Source of the DNA: Kangiellaceae bacterium
GTDB taxonomy: Bacteria; Pseudomonadota; Gammaproteobacteria; Enterobacterales; Kangiellaceae
NCBI GenBank assembly: GCA_013373015.1
Contig: JABXIQ010000042.1
Span: forward strand, 1-43,768
Length of the DNA stretch: 43,768 bases
Direction: 5' to 3'
Every line of letters starts with the position of its first letter. Within the stretch, counting starts at the first letter, position 1. The notes beneath the pieces are model-generated. The model was not told the origin of the DNA, did no database searches, and saw only the letters and a list, made by a program, of their open reading frames with translations. The translations under genes and the position numbers were made by a program. This document shows positions 24,447-33,410 of the stretch, piece after piece.

Positions 24447-25595
24447 TTAATTGCTATTACTCTGATCGCTCTTTTCTTGCATAAGCTCTTCAACTTCTTC
24501 AACCAGTAAACCACGGCGTTTGGCTCGTGCTAGCCATTGTTTTCGAGCCAATTGTTGCATATCTTGCACCTGATCAAACTCATCAACAATTTCCAAACCC
24601 AGCAAGGTTTCCAAAAGATCTTCTAGAGTTACCAGACCACGCGTATCACCATATTCATTAACTACTAGCGCAATATGTTGTTGCTCTGTTAACAAAAGTT
24701 CGAATAATTTTGGCAATGGCATTTCATCGAGAACACACAGTAAAGGGCGTTGAAATTCCTGAAGTGCTTTATCACCTTGCTGTTGAAGGTTAGCCATTAG
24801 CAGATCAGATTTAAGCACAAAATGTGTGGCGTCATCTACATCACTATTAAAAACTGGAATTCTTGAAAAAGAGATATTAACGATTTGATCAAATGACTCG
24901 CTGACTGTTTTTTGAGCTGAAAGATATTGGACTACGCGTCGCGGCGTCATAATATCCTTGGCTTTGAGAGAGCTTAACTTTAATAAGTTACCAATAATCC
25001 TAAGCTCATACTCATCAATGTCACCCGTTCTTTTGCCTAATCCAGCCATCGCCAAAAATTCATCACGGCTAAATAAACTATGTTGTTTATTTCGCGCAAT
25101 GAGCTTAGTTAAACCTTCTGATACCCAGATAAGAGGGTATAGCAACTTAATTAACCCATTGACTAATACCGCGACTGGTTGAGCTAAACGTTGCCAATAA
25201 ACGGCGCCAATGGTCTTAGGAATGATTTCAGAAAAGAACAATATTGCCAAAGTCATTAAGGCGGAAAATAAGCCAATCCAAGTACTACCAAATACCACAG
25301 TTGCTTTTGCACCAGCGACGATTGCGCCAACAGTATGAGCGATAGTGTTCAAGGTTAAAATAGCCGCTAACGAACGATCAATATTGTTAATACGGATGGT
25401 TTTCAGTAGCTTGGCCTTTTTGGGGCTTCCAACCTTCAAATGTTCGATATATGACGGGGTAATACTCAATAACACTGCTTCGGCAATAGAACAAACAAAT
25501 GAAAACACTAAAGCTATAAGGATGTAGAAAATCAGTAGCAGCCAGTCGGTTTGGCTGCTGATTTGGGAAGTTATATTAAGTAACAGAAAACTCAT
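24447..25595 (-). CDS. CNNM/CBS-domain membrane protein (CorC/HlyC-like)
   Basis: 382 aa. Residues 15-170 are a CNNM (DUF21) transmembrane domain, with CSIAEAVLLSITPSYIEHL and LFFSEIIPKTIGAVYW as landmarks (E-I-I-P-K is the conserved P-K motif). Residues about 210-340 are a CBS pair (VKDIMTPRRVVQYLSA..., LVVNEYGDTRGLVTLEDLLETLLG). The C-terminal CorC_HlyC transporter-associated domain found in longer homologues is absent, the chain ending in a charged coiled segment. CNNM proteins transport or control Mg2+. Convergent with the GDYXXLXY gene. Confidence 0.9.
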   Translation of the reverse strand: MSFLLLNITSQISSQTDWLLLIFYILIALVFSFVCSIAEAVLLSITPSYIEHLKVGSPKKAKLLKTIRINNIDRSLAAILTLNTIAHTVGAIVAGAKATVVFGSTWIGLFSALMTLAILFFSEIIPKTIGAVYWQRLAQPVAVLVNGLIKLLYPLIWVSEGLTKLIARNKQHSLFSRDEFLAMAGLGKRTGDIDEYELRIIGNLLKLSSLKAKDIMTPRRVVQYLSAQKTVSESFDQIVNISFSRIPVFNSDVDDATHFVLKSDLLMANLQQQGDKALQEFQRPLLCVLDEMPLPKLFELLLTEQQHIALVVNEYGDTRGLVTLEDLLETLLGLEIVDEFDQVQDMQQLARKQWLARAKRRGLLVEEVEELMQEKSDQSNSN

Positions 25596-25648
25596 TGATA
25601 GTTAACTTTGGTTTACTTGTGCATCTTATTTAATCATGTCACTGACGA

Positions 25649-26004
25649 TTATTCTAATATAAAGTCAATCCTGTAATACATATTTTGTTGTACAATAGGC
25701 CTACCATTAATAATTTTAGGTTTGAAATGCCATTTACTTAAAGCTTTTAATGCTTCTTGCTCGAAAATACCTATTGGGTGACTATCAACTACTTGAATAT
25801 TCAGTGGGGTTCCATTTTCTGCAATCGCAAATGAAAATTTAATGTAGCCTTTAATATTATTTAATATAGCCTCTTTAGAATACACTGGTGATATTACAAG
25901 TGTTGGTATTGCTTCATTATCGTTTAAATAGGTATTATCTTCAGTATTTAGAGTGGTTGTGCAACCTGAAAAAACCAGAAAAAAATTAAAATCAACCGAT
26001 TCAT
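25649..26004 (-). pseudogene. TonB-C-terminal-domain lipoprotein, one-base frameshift in a T7 tract
   Basis: The downstream frame (25649-25885 and continuous upstream to the slip) encodes a TonB C-terminal domain: GYIKFSFAIAENGTPLNIQVVDSHP...FEQEALKALSKWHFKPKIINGRPIVQQ. Upstream, an ATG at 26002-26004 preceded by AAGG opens MNRLILIFF; after the T7 run (25979-25985 as A on the plus strand) the reading goes to a stop, but with one extra T it continues LVFSGCTTTLN, a perfect lipobox, and then joins the TonB domain without a stop. The restored product would be about 118 aa. Either a true disruption, a slippery phase-variable tract, or a sequencing error. Confidence 0.75.
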
Positions 26005-26068
26005 TTTATACCTTACAAAAGAATATCTTTCAAAGTTCCATAGTAATATGTTAACAACATAAAAAACA

Positions 26069-27973
26069 TTATTTATTTATACTATTCTGCAAAAAGTTGT
26101 ACATTTTCATGTAGAAAATGTTTTTATTATTTATATAATTTATAGAGTGCTCTTCATTCTTAAACAAGTGTGATAAAAATTTTTTATTATTTTTTTCTAA
26201 TAAATACTCCAATCTAAAAAAATGTTCCATATCTACTATATCATCCTTAGCACCGTGAGCAATGAAAACAGGAGCGTTTAGAGAATTGATATTCCTAGTT
26301 GGGGAGTTATTAAGTAGTGTGAGCCATTCAATATTGGGGTCGCCAATAAACTCTTTATAAAAATTTTCCAGCTCCGAGTTTTTATGATACTCATATTCTG
26401 TATAAAGCAATGTCAGGTCAGTAACACCAGCATATGAAATTGCACATTGAAATATGCCTGGATACATTATGACACTCATTAATGCAGAATAGCCTCCATA
26501 GCTAGCACCGTATATACAGACTTTGTCTTTTGGTATCGTAAAGGTATTAACAGCATGGTTAGTAGCGGATAAGATATCCTGTTCAATTAAACGTCCCCAT
26601 TGTTTCTTGCCGGCAAGCAGAAATTCTTTGCCGAACCCTGACGACCCTCGATAATTTGTCTGTAGCACCGAGTAACCAATTTGGGAAAGCAAATGAACTT
26701 CCTCGTCATAATAATTGAAATCTCTTATTCCTATTGGGCCACCATGTGGCAAAACAACTAATGGTGAAGAATTATATCCAAATGTTGAAGGTGTAAGATA
26801 AGACTCTATAGTCAATCCATCGATAGATTGATTTTTGATAACAACAGATTTTTTTAATTTATACTTGGAAACGCTCGGTTTTCTGTAGTTTAGCAAAGTT
26901 AAAGCTTTATTTTCGGAGTTATATAAGTAATACTCCCCAGCGTTGTTAGAATCAAACGCATATATTATGTGTCGATTGCCTTTTTTTGTACTGTCAACTA
27001 TATAAAATGAAGTCTCTTTAATTTTTTCACGAATATCATCGTGTAATTTTTTAGCGAGATCATTTATGAATTCATACCTTTTTTGTCCATTATAAATATA
27101 TGTTAGTGCGTATAATTCACCTGTGCTTTTATTTGTAACAAAACCACTTGGGTTGTGTTGTTTGATTTGATATGAGTGCTCATTGAAAGTTTTTTTTATA
27201 AAGTCATACGTTAGCAAACTAGACTTTTTATCTTTGGTTTTCAAAAGATAAAGCGTATCACCATTATTACTTATGGATATTGGATGAATAGAACTCTCTT
27301 TTTCTTCAAACACCTCTTTCCAGCGACCATTATCATTTATTTTTAAACTAGAGCCGTTAGCGCTGTTTCTGTAAGTTACTTTTATTGCCCCATTTGAATT
27401 AAACAACCAACCATCGTAATTTTCTACACTTCTATTTGTTCTTGATTTGGGTGTAAGCTGTTTCTTTAGGTTGCTTTCTGAAAGTTGCAACTTGAAAGTG
27501 TTAATACCATTTCCATCTGAGTGTTTTCCTACAATGATGGTGTCTTCTAGAAGTGGCAGACCATCTATAATAAAGTAATCACTTATTAAATTTGTTTTTT
27601 CAATAGTTAATTTATCACCTGTATGTACGCTATATTTTTTTAAATGTACATTGTAGGGACTAATGCTTTGAATGATAAAACTCTTTGAACCAATCCAATG
27701 TAATGATGTGTCATTTTTTGCTCCATAATTTGTTTTTACTATAGTACTAATCTTTTTTTCAACGTCATAGATTATGAAATTATAATTAAATCCATTAAAA
27801 ACAGTATAAGATACTAAATTTCCATTTGGACTAAAGCTAAAGCTTTCGTTTGTTTCAGGAGATGTAAAGTCACTGATAATTTCTTTTATTTTGATTTTTT
27901 CATCTTTTGATTCAGTCTTAGCTTCATGAGAAAAGAACATGATAATAGATATGGTTAAAATAAACTTGATCAT
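26069..27973 (-). CDS. S9-family prolyl oligopeptidase-type serine peptidase
   Basis: 634 aa. A signal peptide (IKFILTISIIMFFSHEAKT) implies export. The N-terminal half is a beta-propeller-like region with repeated blade strands, and the C-terminal half is the alpha/beta-hydrolase. The catalytic triad is visible: Ser in CIYGASYGGYSALM, Asp in FIAHGAKDDIVDMEHFF and His in FKNEEHSINYIN. FGYNSSPLVVLPHGGPIGIRD holds the oxyanion-hole region. Family members cleave peptides as dipeptidyl/acylaminoacyl peptidases, here likely periplasmic. Codon use is far more AT-rich than the flanking nrdB and DUF2157 genes. It follows the 170-aa unknown by 2 bp. Confidence 0.9.
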   Translation of the reverse strand: MIKFILTISIIMFFSHEAKTESKDEKIKIKEIISDFTSPETNESFSFSPNGNLVSYTVFNGFNYNFIIYDVEKKISTIVKTNYGAKNDTSLHWIGSKSFIIQSISPYNVHLKKYSVHTGDKLTIEKTNLISDYFIIDGLPLLEDTIIVGKHSDGNGINTFKLQLSESNLKKQLTPKSRTNRSVENYDGWLFNSNGAIKVTYRNSANGSSLKINDNGRWKEVFEEKESSIHPISISNNGDTLYLLKTKDKKSSLLTYDFIKKTFNEHSYQIKQHNPSGFVTNKSTGELYALTYIYNGQKRYEFINDLAKKLHDDIREKIKETSFYIVDSTKKGNRHIIYAFDSNNAGEYYLYNSENKALTLLNYRKPSVSKYKLKKSVVIKNQSIDGLTIESYLTPSTFGYNSSPLVVLPHGGPIGIRDFNYYDEEVHLLSQIGYSVLQTNYRGSSGFGKEFLLAGKKQWGRLIEQDILSATNHAVNTFTIPKDKVCIYGASYGGYSALMSVIMYPGIFQCAISYAGVTDLTLLYTEYEYHKNSELENFYKEFIGDPNIEWLTLLNNSPTRNINSLNAPVFIAHGAKDDIVDMEHFFRLEYLLEKNNKKFLSHLFKNEEHSINYINNKNIFYMKMYNFLQNSINK

Positions 27974-27975
27974 TA

Positions 27976-28488
27976 TTATTCCTCTGAGTTTTCTTGTATA
28001 AATATATCGCGTCCCCTTCCAGAGTATATAACATTGTTTTTAGTATAGATATTAGAGTGGTTTTCTTTCAAATCTAATAGTGCTAGTGTAGACCTATTTA
28101 CAAAATCGAAGGAGGCTGTACCACTTCCTTTATTTGTTATTATTAAGTCACCAGGATAATTTATTTTTTTTTCTTTAACTTGAAAATTGAACGCCATTTT
28201 TTTTAAGGGATAGTAGGAATAAGCTCCTATTTTTAGTGTGTCCCAATAATAGCTTCCAACATCTGTTTTTATTAAATAACTATTTACCCCTATTTTTAAA
28301 TCTTCAAATGTATGTCTATCTTCACCATTAAGTAAAAGCTTTCTAATTCCGGCGTTCGTGTTTGTTATAATAAATGGGTCATTTATTATAATTCTAACAA
28401 GCAAATAGCCTTCGTTGTCCTTCAAATCGGAAGAATTCGAGTTATAAGAAAACAACAGCATCAACAATAGTGTTATTTTTTTCATCAA
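27976..28488 (-). CDS. secreted protein of unknown function
   Basis: 170 aa. Signal peptide MMKKITLLLMLLFSYNSNSS, then a beta-strand-rich mature part (YLLVRIIINDPFIITNTNAG, SYLIKTDVGSYYWDTLKIG). Not recognised. Its end is 2 bp from the S9 peptidase start, so translation is probably coupled and the proteins may act together in the cell envelope. The AT-rich composition is shared with the S9 gene and the frameshifted TonB gene. Confidence 0.75.
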   Translation of the reverse strand: MMKKITLLLMLLFSYNSNSSDLKDNEGYLLVRIIINDPFIITNTNAGIRKLLLNGEDRHTFEDLKIGVNSYLIKTDVGSYYWDTLKIGAYSYYPLKKMAFNFQVKEKKINYPGDLIITNKGSGTASFDFVNRSTLALLDLKENHSNIYTKNNVIYSGRGRDIFIQENSEE

Positions 28489-28514
28489 GATACTCTTTTA
28501 TGTCTGTTCTATAT

Positions 28515-28542
28515 AAAATAGCGGCCCGAAAGCCGCTATTTT
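28515..28542 (-). terminator. intrinsic terminator of nrdAB
   Basis: A perfect 11-bp stem, aaaatagcggc (28515-28525) and gccgctatttt (28532-28542), with loop ccgaaa, 17 bp after the nrdB stop codon. The U-run is short and AT-mixed. It also sits upstream of the AT-rich block. Confidence 0.8.
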
Positions 28543-28558
28543 AATGGTTATCTTGGTA

Positions 28559-29899
28559 CTAGTCCCAAGATAACGCTCCCCCAGTCTGGTATTCAATAAC
28601 ACGAGTTTCGAAGAAGTTTTTCTCTTTTTTCAAGTCCATGATTTCACTCATCCATGGGAATGGGTTAGAGACTTTCTTGAACTGTTCAGGAAGGCCTAGT
28701 TGCGCTAAACGACGGTTCGCAATGAACTGTAGGTATTCTTCCATCATTTGTGCGTTCATGCCTAATACACCGCGTGGCATTGTGTCGCGTGCATATTCAA
28801 TTTCAAGTTGTGTGCCTTCCAAGATCATTTGGATAACTTCTTGTTGGAACTCAGGAGTCCACAAATGCGGATTTTCCAATTTGATTTGGTTGATAACATC
28901 CACGCCAAAATTTAAGTGCATTGATTCGTCACGCAAAATGTATTGAAATTGCTCTGCAACGCCAGTCATCTTGTTGCGACGACCCATTGATAAAATTTGT
29001 GTAAATCCACAGTAGAAGAAAATACCTTCCGTTACGCAGTAGAAGCCGATTAAGTTACGCAATAATTCTTGATCGGATTCTGGTGTTCCAGTGGTGAATG
29101 AAGGATTTGAAATACCTTGAGTATGCGAGATGCTCCAAGATGCTTTCTTGGCGATGCTCGGTACTTCACGATACATATTAAATACTTCTGCTTCGTCCAT
29201 GCCTAATGACTCAACGCAGTATTGGTAAGCGTGAGTATGGATAGCTTCTTCAAACGCTTGACGCAAGATGTATTGGCGACATTCTGGATTGGTTATCAAA
29301 CGATAAATAGCTAATACTAAGTTGTTTGCTACTAGCGAGTCAGCGGTTGAAAAGTAGCCCAATGAGCGCATAACAATTTTGCGTTCGTCATCAGTTAAGC
29401 CATTAGGATCTTTCCAAGTCGCTACGTCTTTGGTCATGTTGATTTCTTGAGGCATCCAGTGGTTGGCACAGCCATCAAGATATTTTTGCCAAGCCCAATC
29501 GTATTTGAAAGGAACCAACTGGTTTAGATCAGCGCGGCAGTTGATCATTTTCTTGTCATCAACTTCAATTCGATCTGCGCCCATTTCAAGCTCTTCCAAG
29601 CCTGGGGCAACGTCGATATTGGCAACAGCTTGCTGAGCTTTAGCAACATTGTCTAAGGCTTCTGGCTCAACATATTCTTCTTGTGTTACTGCTTGTGTCG
29701 TAGTAGCTACTGGCGCTGCAGGTGCAGGCTCTGCTACTGTGCTGGCTGTCACTGGATTGGTCGCCGTAGGTGCAGCAGTTGGCGCTGCTTGTGGAGCAGG
29801 TTGTGGCTCAGGTTCTTTATGTTGAGCTTGTGCCGCTTGTGCTTGCGGTTTTTTTTGCTCTTCAGTTTCTTCTTTATTGTACTCGTCCCAGCTGAACAT
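28559..29899 (-). CDS. nrdB: class Ia ribonucleotide reductase small subunit
   Basis: 446 aa. Provides the di-iron tyrosyl radical for NrdA. The iron ligands are recognisable in order: Asp in [12 protein letters not shown], Glu and His in [14 protein letters not shown], Glu in [12 protein letters not shown], and Glu/His in [12 protein letters not shown]. The radical tyrosine is the Y of HTHAY. A Pro/Ala/Gln-rich low-complexity extension occupies about residues 14-90 before the catalytic domain, making it longer than E. coli NrdB (376). The C-terminal [17 protein letters not shown] is the tail that docks on NrdA. Co-transcribed with nrdA, separated by a structured 283-bp spacer. Confidence 0.95.
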   Translation of the reverse strand: MFSWDEYNKEETEEQKKPQAQAAQAQHKEPEPQPAPQAAPTAAPTATNPVTASTVAEPAPAAPVATTTQAVTQEEYVEPEALDNVAKAQQAVANIDVAPGLEELEMGADRIEVDDKKMINCRADLNQLVPFKYDWAWQKYLDGCANHWMPQEINMTKDVATWKDPNGLTDDERKIVMRSLGYFSTADSLVANNLVLAIYRLITNPECRQYILRQAFEEAIHTHAYQYCVESLGMDEAEVFNMYREVPSIAKKASWSISHTQGISNPSFTTGTPESDQELLRNLIGFYCVTEGIFFYCGFTQILSMGRRNKMTGVAEQFQYILRDESMHLNFGVDVINQIKLENPHLWTPEFQQEVIQMILEGTQLEIEYARDTMPRGVLGMNAQMMEEYLQFIANRRLAQLGLPEQFKKVSNPFPWMSEIMDLKKEKNFFETRVIEYQTGGALSWD

Positions 29900-30182
29900 G
29901 ATTTACCTCTATATTAAATTGGCTGTGTTATAGCCTCTGCCATTTATCGTTTAAAAGTGGGGGAGGATGCCAGTTTTTTTTCTTTGGCTATCTCACCCCC
30001 ATTTAGACCTTTGTCAGGTCTAGCACTTGCGTGCTTTTTGCGAACACTCTATGAGCTTGTTATACAATCACTACTCACTTTGAGTTGGCTTATGCCATGT
30101 CGCTTCTCTTTTTATGCTCCCTGCAATTTCTTCGAATTGCTTGGGAGTTTGCATATTCGCTTGCGCTCCAGCGCAAGACTGC
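29900..30182 (-). other. structured nrdA-nrdB intergenic spacer
   Basis: 283 bp without a credible gene. It contains four short dyads: cttgcgc/gcgcaag (30160-30177, just after the nrdA stop), gcaatt/aattgc (30123-30140), agcac/gtgct and agacct/aggtct (about 30005-30035). None has an adjoining T-run on the minus strand, so they look like RNA-processing or stability structures rather than terminators. Confidence 0.5.
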
Positions 30183-33053
30183 CTACTGGCAAGCCTCGCA
30201 ATCAGGATCATCAATTGAACATGCTTTTGGTGCAGCAGAGCCTACTGGGGCTGCAGCTACGGCGTTTAGTTTGCCATCACTAATGGTTGATTTTTCGGTA
30301 CTGGTTGCACCCATTGAGCGCAAATAGTAAGTGGTTTTCAAGCCACGGAACCAAGCCATGCGGTATACCATATCTAGTTTCTTACCAGAGGGCTCACTCA
30401 TGTAAAGGTTCAATGATTGCGCTTGGTCAATCCATTTTTGACGACGACTCGCAGCTTCTACTAACCATTTTGGTTCAACTTCGAAAGCGGTCGAGAATAG
30501 TTGTTTCACTTCTTCAGGAATGCGATCAATTTGCTTTAAGCTACCTTCGTAATATTTCAAGTCGTTAACCATCACATTGTCCCACAGTTTGCGAGCTTTT
30601 AACTCTTTAACCATGTAGGGATTTACAACCGTGAATTCACCCGATAAGTTCGATTTTACATACAAGTTTTGGTAAGTTGGCTCAATTGATTGAGAGACAC
30701 CTGTAATGTTTGAAATGGTCGCTGTTGGAGCAATCGCCATCACGTTCGAGTTACGCATACCCACTGTAGTTACGCGGTTGCGCAGGCTATCCCAGTCCAT
30801 AGTTGAACTTTGATCTACTTCGATAAATTCTGCTCCGCGTTCTTCTACTAACTTTTGAACCGAGTCAATAGGGAGAATGCCTTGCGACCATAATGAACCT
30901 TGATAGGTTTCATAAGCACCGCGCTCTTCTGCTAAATCAGTTGATGCTTTAATAGCAAAGTATGAAATCGCTTCCATTGAATTATCAGCAAACTGCACTG
31001 CTTCATTTGAAGTATATGCGATATTTTGCATGTAAAGTGCATCTTGGAAGCCCATCATGCCAAGCCCGATTGGGCGATGACGCATGTTTGAGGCGCGCGC
31101 AGTTTCAACCGGATAAAAGTTGATATCAATCACGTTATCCAACATGCGTACTGCTGTAGTAACGGTTTTTTCTAATTGGGCAATATCTAGCTTGCCGTCT
31201 TTCATATGTTTAGGTAAGTTCACAGAGCCTAAGTTACATACCGCAATTTCTTCACGCGCTTTAGTGTTTAATGTAATTTCAGTACATAAGTTTGAGCTAT
31301 GAACTACGCCAGCGTGTTGTTGCGGTGAACGCACGTTGCAAGGATCTTTGAATGTGATCCAAGGATGGCCTGTTTCGAACAACATAGAAAGCATCTTGCG
31401 CCATAGATCTTTAGCTACAAGAGTTTTGGCTGTTTTCATCTTGCCGTATTTAGCCATTTCTTCGTAGTATTCGTAACGCTCTTCGAACGCTTTACCGTAT
31501 AAGTCATGTAAATCTGGCACTTCATGTGGGCTGAATAAGGTCCACTCGCCATCAGTGGCGACACGCTTTAAGAATAAATCGGGTACCCAGTTTGCTGAGT
31601 TCATATCGTGTGTACGACGACGATCATCACCAGTGTTTTTACGTAGTTCAAGAAACTCTTCAATATCGCGGTGCCATGTTTCAAGATAAGCACATACTGC
31701 GCCTTTACGCTTACCACCTTGATTGACCGCAACGGCTGTATCGTTAGCAACTTTCAAGAAAGGTACAACACCTTGTGATTTACCGTTAGTGCCTTTGATA
31801 TAAGCACCTAAGCTACGTACTGGCGTCCAGTCGTTGCCTAAGCCACCAGCGAATTTTGACAACAATGCGTTGTCCTTAATAGCGCTGTAGATGCCGTCTA
31901 AGTCGTCCGGAACATTGGTTAAGTAACAGCTTGAAAGCTGCGGACGTAAGGTGCCAGAATTGAATAAGGTTGGCGTTGAGCTCATATAATGGAAGCTTGA
32001 TAATATGTTATAGAACTCTATAGCGCGCGCTTCACGATCATCTTCATTGATAGCCAAGCCCATACAAACACGCATCCAGAAAACTTGTGGTAACTCAATG
32101 CGCACTTCATCTTTATGGATAAAGTAGCGGTCGAATAAGGTTTGAATGCCAAGATAAGTAAACAATTGATCGCGCTCTGGTTTAATGGCATCTGCCAGAC
32201 GATCTACGTCGAAAGTTAGTAACTCAGGACTAAGTAATTCGTTCTCCACACCTACTTTTAAGTAAGTTTTGAAAGCTTGTGGGTAGATTGCTGTCATCTC
32301 ACTTTGTGTTGCACGTTTAGCAACGCCAAGCCCTTGTAAGGCTTCAGTACGAATACTGTCTAGTAATAGACGAGCAGTTACGTAAGTGTAATTTGGCTCG
32401 TTTTCGATCATGGTGCGCGCGGTCATGACCATCGCCTGATAAACGTCTTTGATTGCTACACCGTCGTATAAATTACGCATGGTGTCTTTGATGATCGCTT
32501 CTGGATCAACGTCAGACAAATCTTTACAGGCTTCAACGACAACCGTATGTAAGCGTTGTACGTCGAGTGGGCGAGTGCTACCGTCTTCAACCGTAACGGT
32601 AATGGTATGTTCACCAACAATCGCGTCTAGCTTGGCTGCGTCGCGTTCAGCGCGTTCTTTAGCGCGTTGCTCGCGATAGAGCACATAGGCGCGAGCGATT
32701 TTTTGTTCGCCATTACGCATCAATGCCAGTTCAACTTGATCCTGAATGTCTTCAATATGAATCGTGCCACCACCTGGTAAGCGGCGTTTGAAAGCATCAG
32801 ATATTAATTTGGTTAATTGTTTTACCGTTTCATGCACACGGCTTGAGGTCGCTGCTGCGCCTCCTTCAACAGCCAAAAAGGCTTTGGTCATCGCGACTTC
32901 AATCTTGCTGTCATCATAAGGCGTAACTTTACCGTTGCGACGGATCACACGAATTTCGCCAGGTTTAGTCGCTTCAATTTCAGGACTTGATGCTTGATGT
33001 GTTGTTGGTTTTGGTGCAGCTGTTTGTTCTGATTTGCTGACTTCGGTTTCCAT
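30183..33053 (-). CDS. nrdA: class Ia ribonucleotide reductase large subunit
   Basis: 956 aa from the ATG at 33053, chosen because GGAGGAAC sits directly upstream; an in-frame longer start at 33206 would run through the regulatory leader and adds residues unlike NrdA. Two ATP-cone domains precede the catalytic barrel, the first at IRVIRRNGKVTPYDDSKIEV and the second at ITVTVEDGSTRPLDVQRLH, as in Pseudomonas-type NrdA. The active site shows LSSCYL (redox Cys), SNLCTEITLN (thiyl-radical Cys and Glu) and the tail CSIDDPDCEACQ with the C-x2-C pair that reduces the active site. It reduces ribonucleoside diphosphates to deoxy forms with NrdB. Confidence 0.95.
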   Translation of the reverse strand: METEVSKSEQTAAPKPTTHQASSPEIEATKPGEIRVIRRNGKVTPYDDSKIEVAMTKAFLAVEGGAAATSSRVHETVKQLTKLISDAFKRRLPGGGTIHIEDIQDQVELALMRNGEQKIARAYVLYREQRAKERAERDAAKLDAIVGEHTITVTVEDGSTRPLDVQRLHTVVVEACKDLSDVDPEAIIKDTMRNLYDGVAIKDVYQAMVMTARTMIENEPNYTYVTARLLLDSIRTEALQGLGVAKRATQSEMTAIYPQAFKTYLKVGVENELLSPELLTFDVDRLADAIKPERDQLFTYLGIQTLFDRYFIHKDEVRIELPQVFWMRVCMGLAINEDDREARAIEFYNILSSFHYMSSTPTLFNSGTLRPQLSSCYLTNVPDDLDGIYSAIKDNALLSKFAGGLGNDWTPVRSLGAYIKGTNGKSQGVVPFLKVANDTAVAVNQGGKRKGAVCAYLETWHRDIEEFLELRKNTGDDRRRTHDMNSANWVPDLFLKRVATDGEWTLFSPHEVPDLHDLYGKAFEERYEYYEEMAKYGKMKTAKTLVAKDLWRKMLSMLFETGHPWITFKDPCNVRSPQQHAGVVHSSNLCTEITLNTKAREEIAVCNLGSVNLPKHMKDGKLDIAQLEKTVTTAVRMLDNVIDINFYPVETARASNMRHRPIGLGMMGFQDALYMQNIAYTSNEAVQFADNSMEAISYFAIKASTDLAEERGAYETYQGSLWSQGILPIDSVQKLVEERGAEFIEVDQSSTMDWDSLRNRVTTVGMRNSNVMAIAPTATISNITGVSQSIEPTYQNLYVKSNLSGEFTVVNPYMVKELKARKLWDNVMVNDLKYYEGSLKQIDRIPEEVKQLFSTAFEVEPKWLVEAASRRQKWIDQAQSLNLYMSEPSGKKLDMVYRMAWFRGLKTTYYLRSMGATSTEKSTISDGKLNAVAAAPVGSAAPKACSIDDPDCEACQ

Positions 33054-33204
33054 TGTTCCTCCACAGACCTCGTGCTTTTTATCGGTATTTAGTCTGATAC
33101 CTAACTGTTGGTTGCAAATTAAATTGGTTATTAGTGTTGTTTCGCCTAGTTTTATCGCGCTCGAAACAGCAGTTTGTCTAAAGTAAGCATCAATCGTTTG
33201 CTTC

Positions 33205-33220
33205 ACCCTCTATATAGTGC
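33205..33220 (-). promoter_or_regulatory. NrdR-box-like site 1
   Basis: ACCCTCTATATAGTGC matches the NrdR consensus ACACTATATATAGTGT at 13 of 16 positions, with the right half intact. It is 152 bp upstream of the nrdA start. NrdR is an ATP/dATP-sensing repressor of RNR genes. Confidence 0.55.
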
Positions 33221-33315
33221 TGTAGAGGCGAAGTAACTATTGAGCGGCTTTGAACATGTTGGCTGTTTTTTGAGCGTATTTACAGAAGATCAATAAGTTA
33301 GGCGATCTTATTCAT

Positions 33316-33331
33316 CTACTATATATAGTGC
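33316..33331 (-). promoter_or_regulatory. NrdR-box-like site 2
   Basis: CTACTATATATAGTGC matches the consensus at 13 of 16 positions and contains the perfect palindrome ACTATATATAGT. Its start is 111 bp from that of site 1; known pairs are usually about 31-33 bp apart, so either looping or one true site is expected. Confidence 0.65.
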
Positions 33332-33350
33332 CGTCATTGCTAACAGATAC

Positions 33351-33379
33351 AAGATAGTGCGTTTTTAAGCGCTTGGCAA
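33351..33379 (-). promoter_or_regulatory. sigma-70 promoter of nrdAB
   Basis: On the minus strand TTGCCA (33379-33374), a 17-bp spacer and TATCTT (33356-33351). The predicted start near 33344 places NrdR site 2 just downstream of the start, where a repressor could block elongation or clearance. Confidence 0.45.
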
Positions 33380-33401
33380 GAGTATATCTTGTGGAATTTG
33401 C

Positions 33402-33410
33402 TGTGGATAA
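33402..33410 (-). promoter_or_regulatory. DnaA box upstream of nrdA
   Basis: TGTGGATAA is the reverse complement of TTATCCACA, the strict DnaA box. Two weaker relatives lie within 25 bp (ttgtggaat about 33389, ttgtgggaa about 33413). E. coli nrdAB is likewise bound by DnaA, coupling dNTP supply to replication. Here the box is roughly 60 bp upstream of the predicted transcription start. Confidence 0.7.

Noticed and set aside
24434-24463. Dyad agagtaat/attactct between the GDYXXLXY and CNNM genes
   Set aside because: AT-rich 8-bp stem without a T-run, partly inside the CNNM coding end; too weak to call a terminator.
29957-30283. Plus-strand frame of 108 codons across the nrdA-nrdB spacer
   Set aside because: It overlaps nrdA antisense, has no recognisable domain and its composition is that of a shadow of the hairpin-rich spacer.
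33054-33206. Longer NrdA start at 33206
   Set aside because: The 33053 ATG has a strong GGAGGAA site, and the extra 51 residues do not resemble NrdA and would translate through the regulatory leader.
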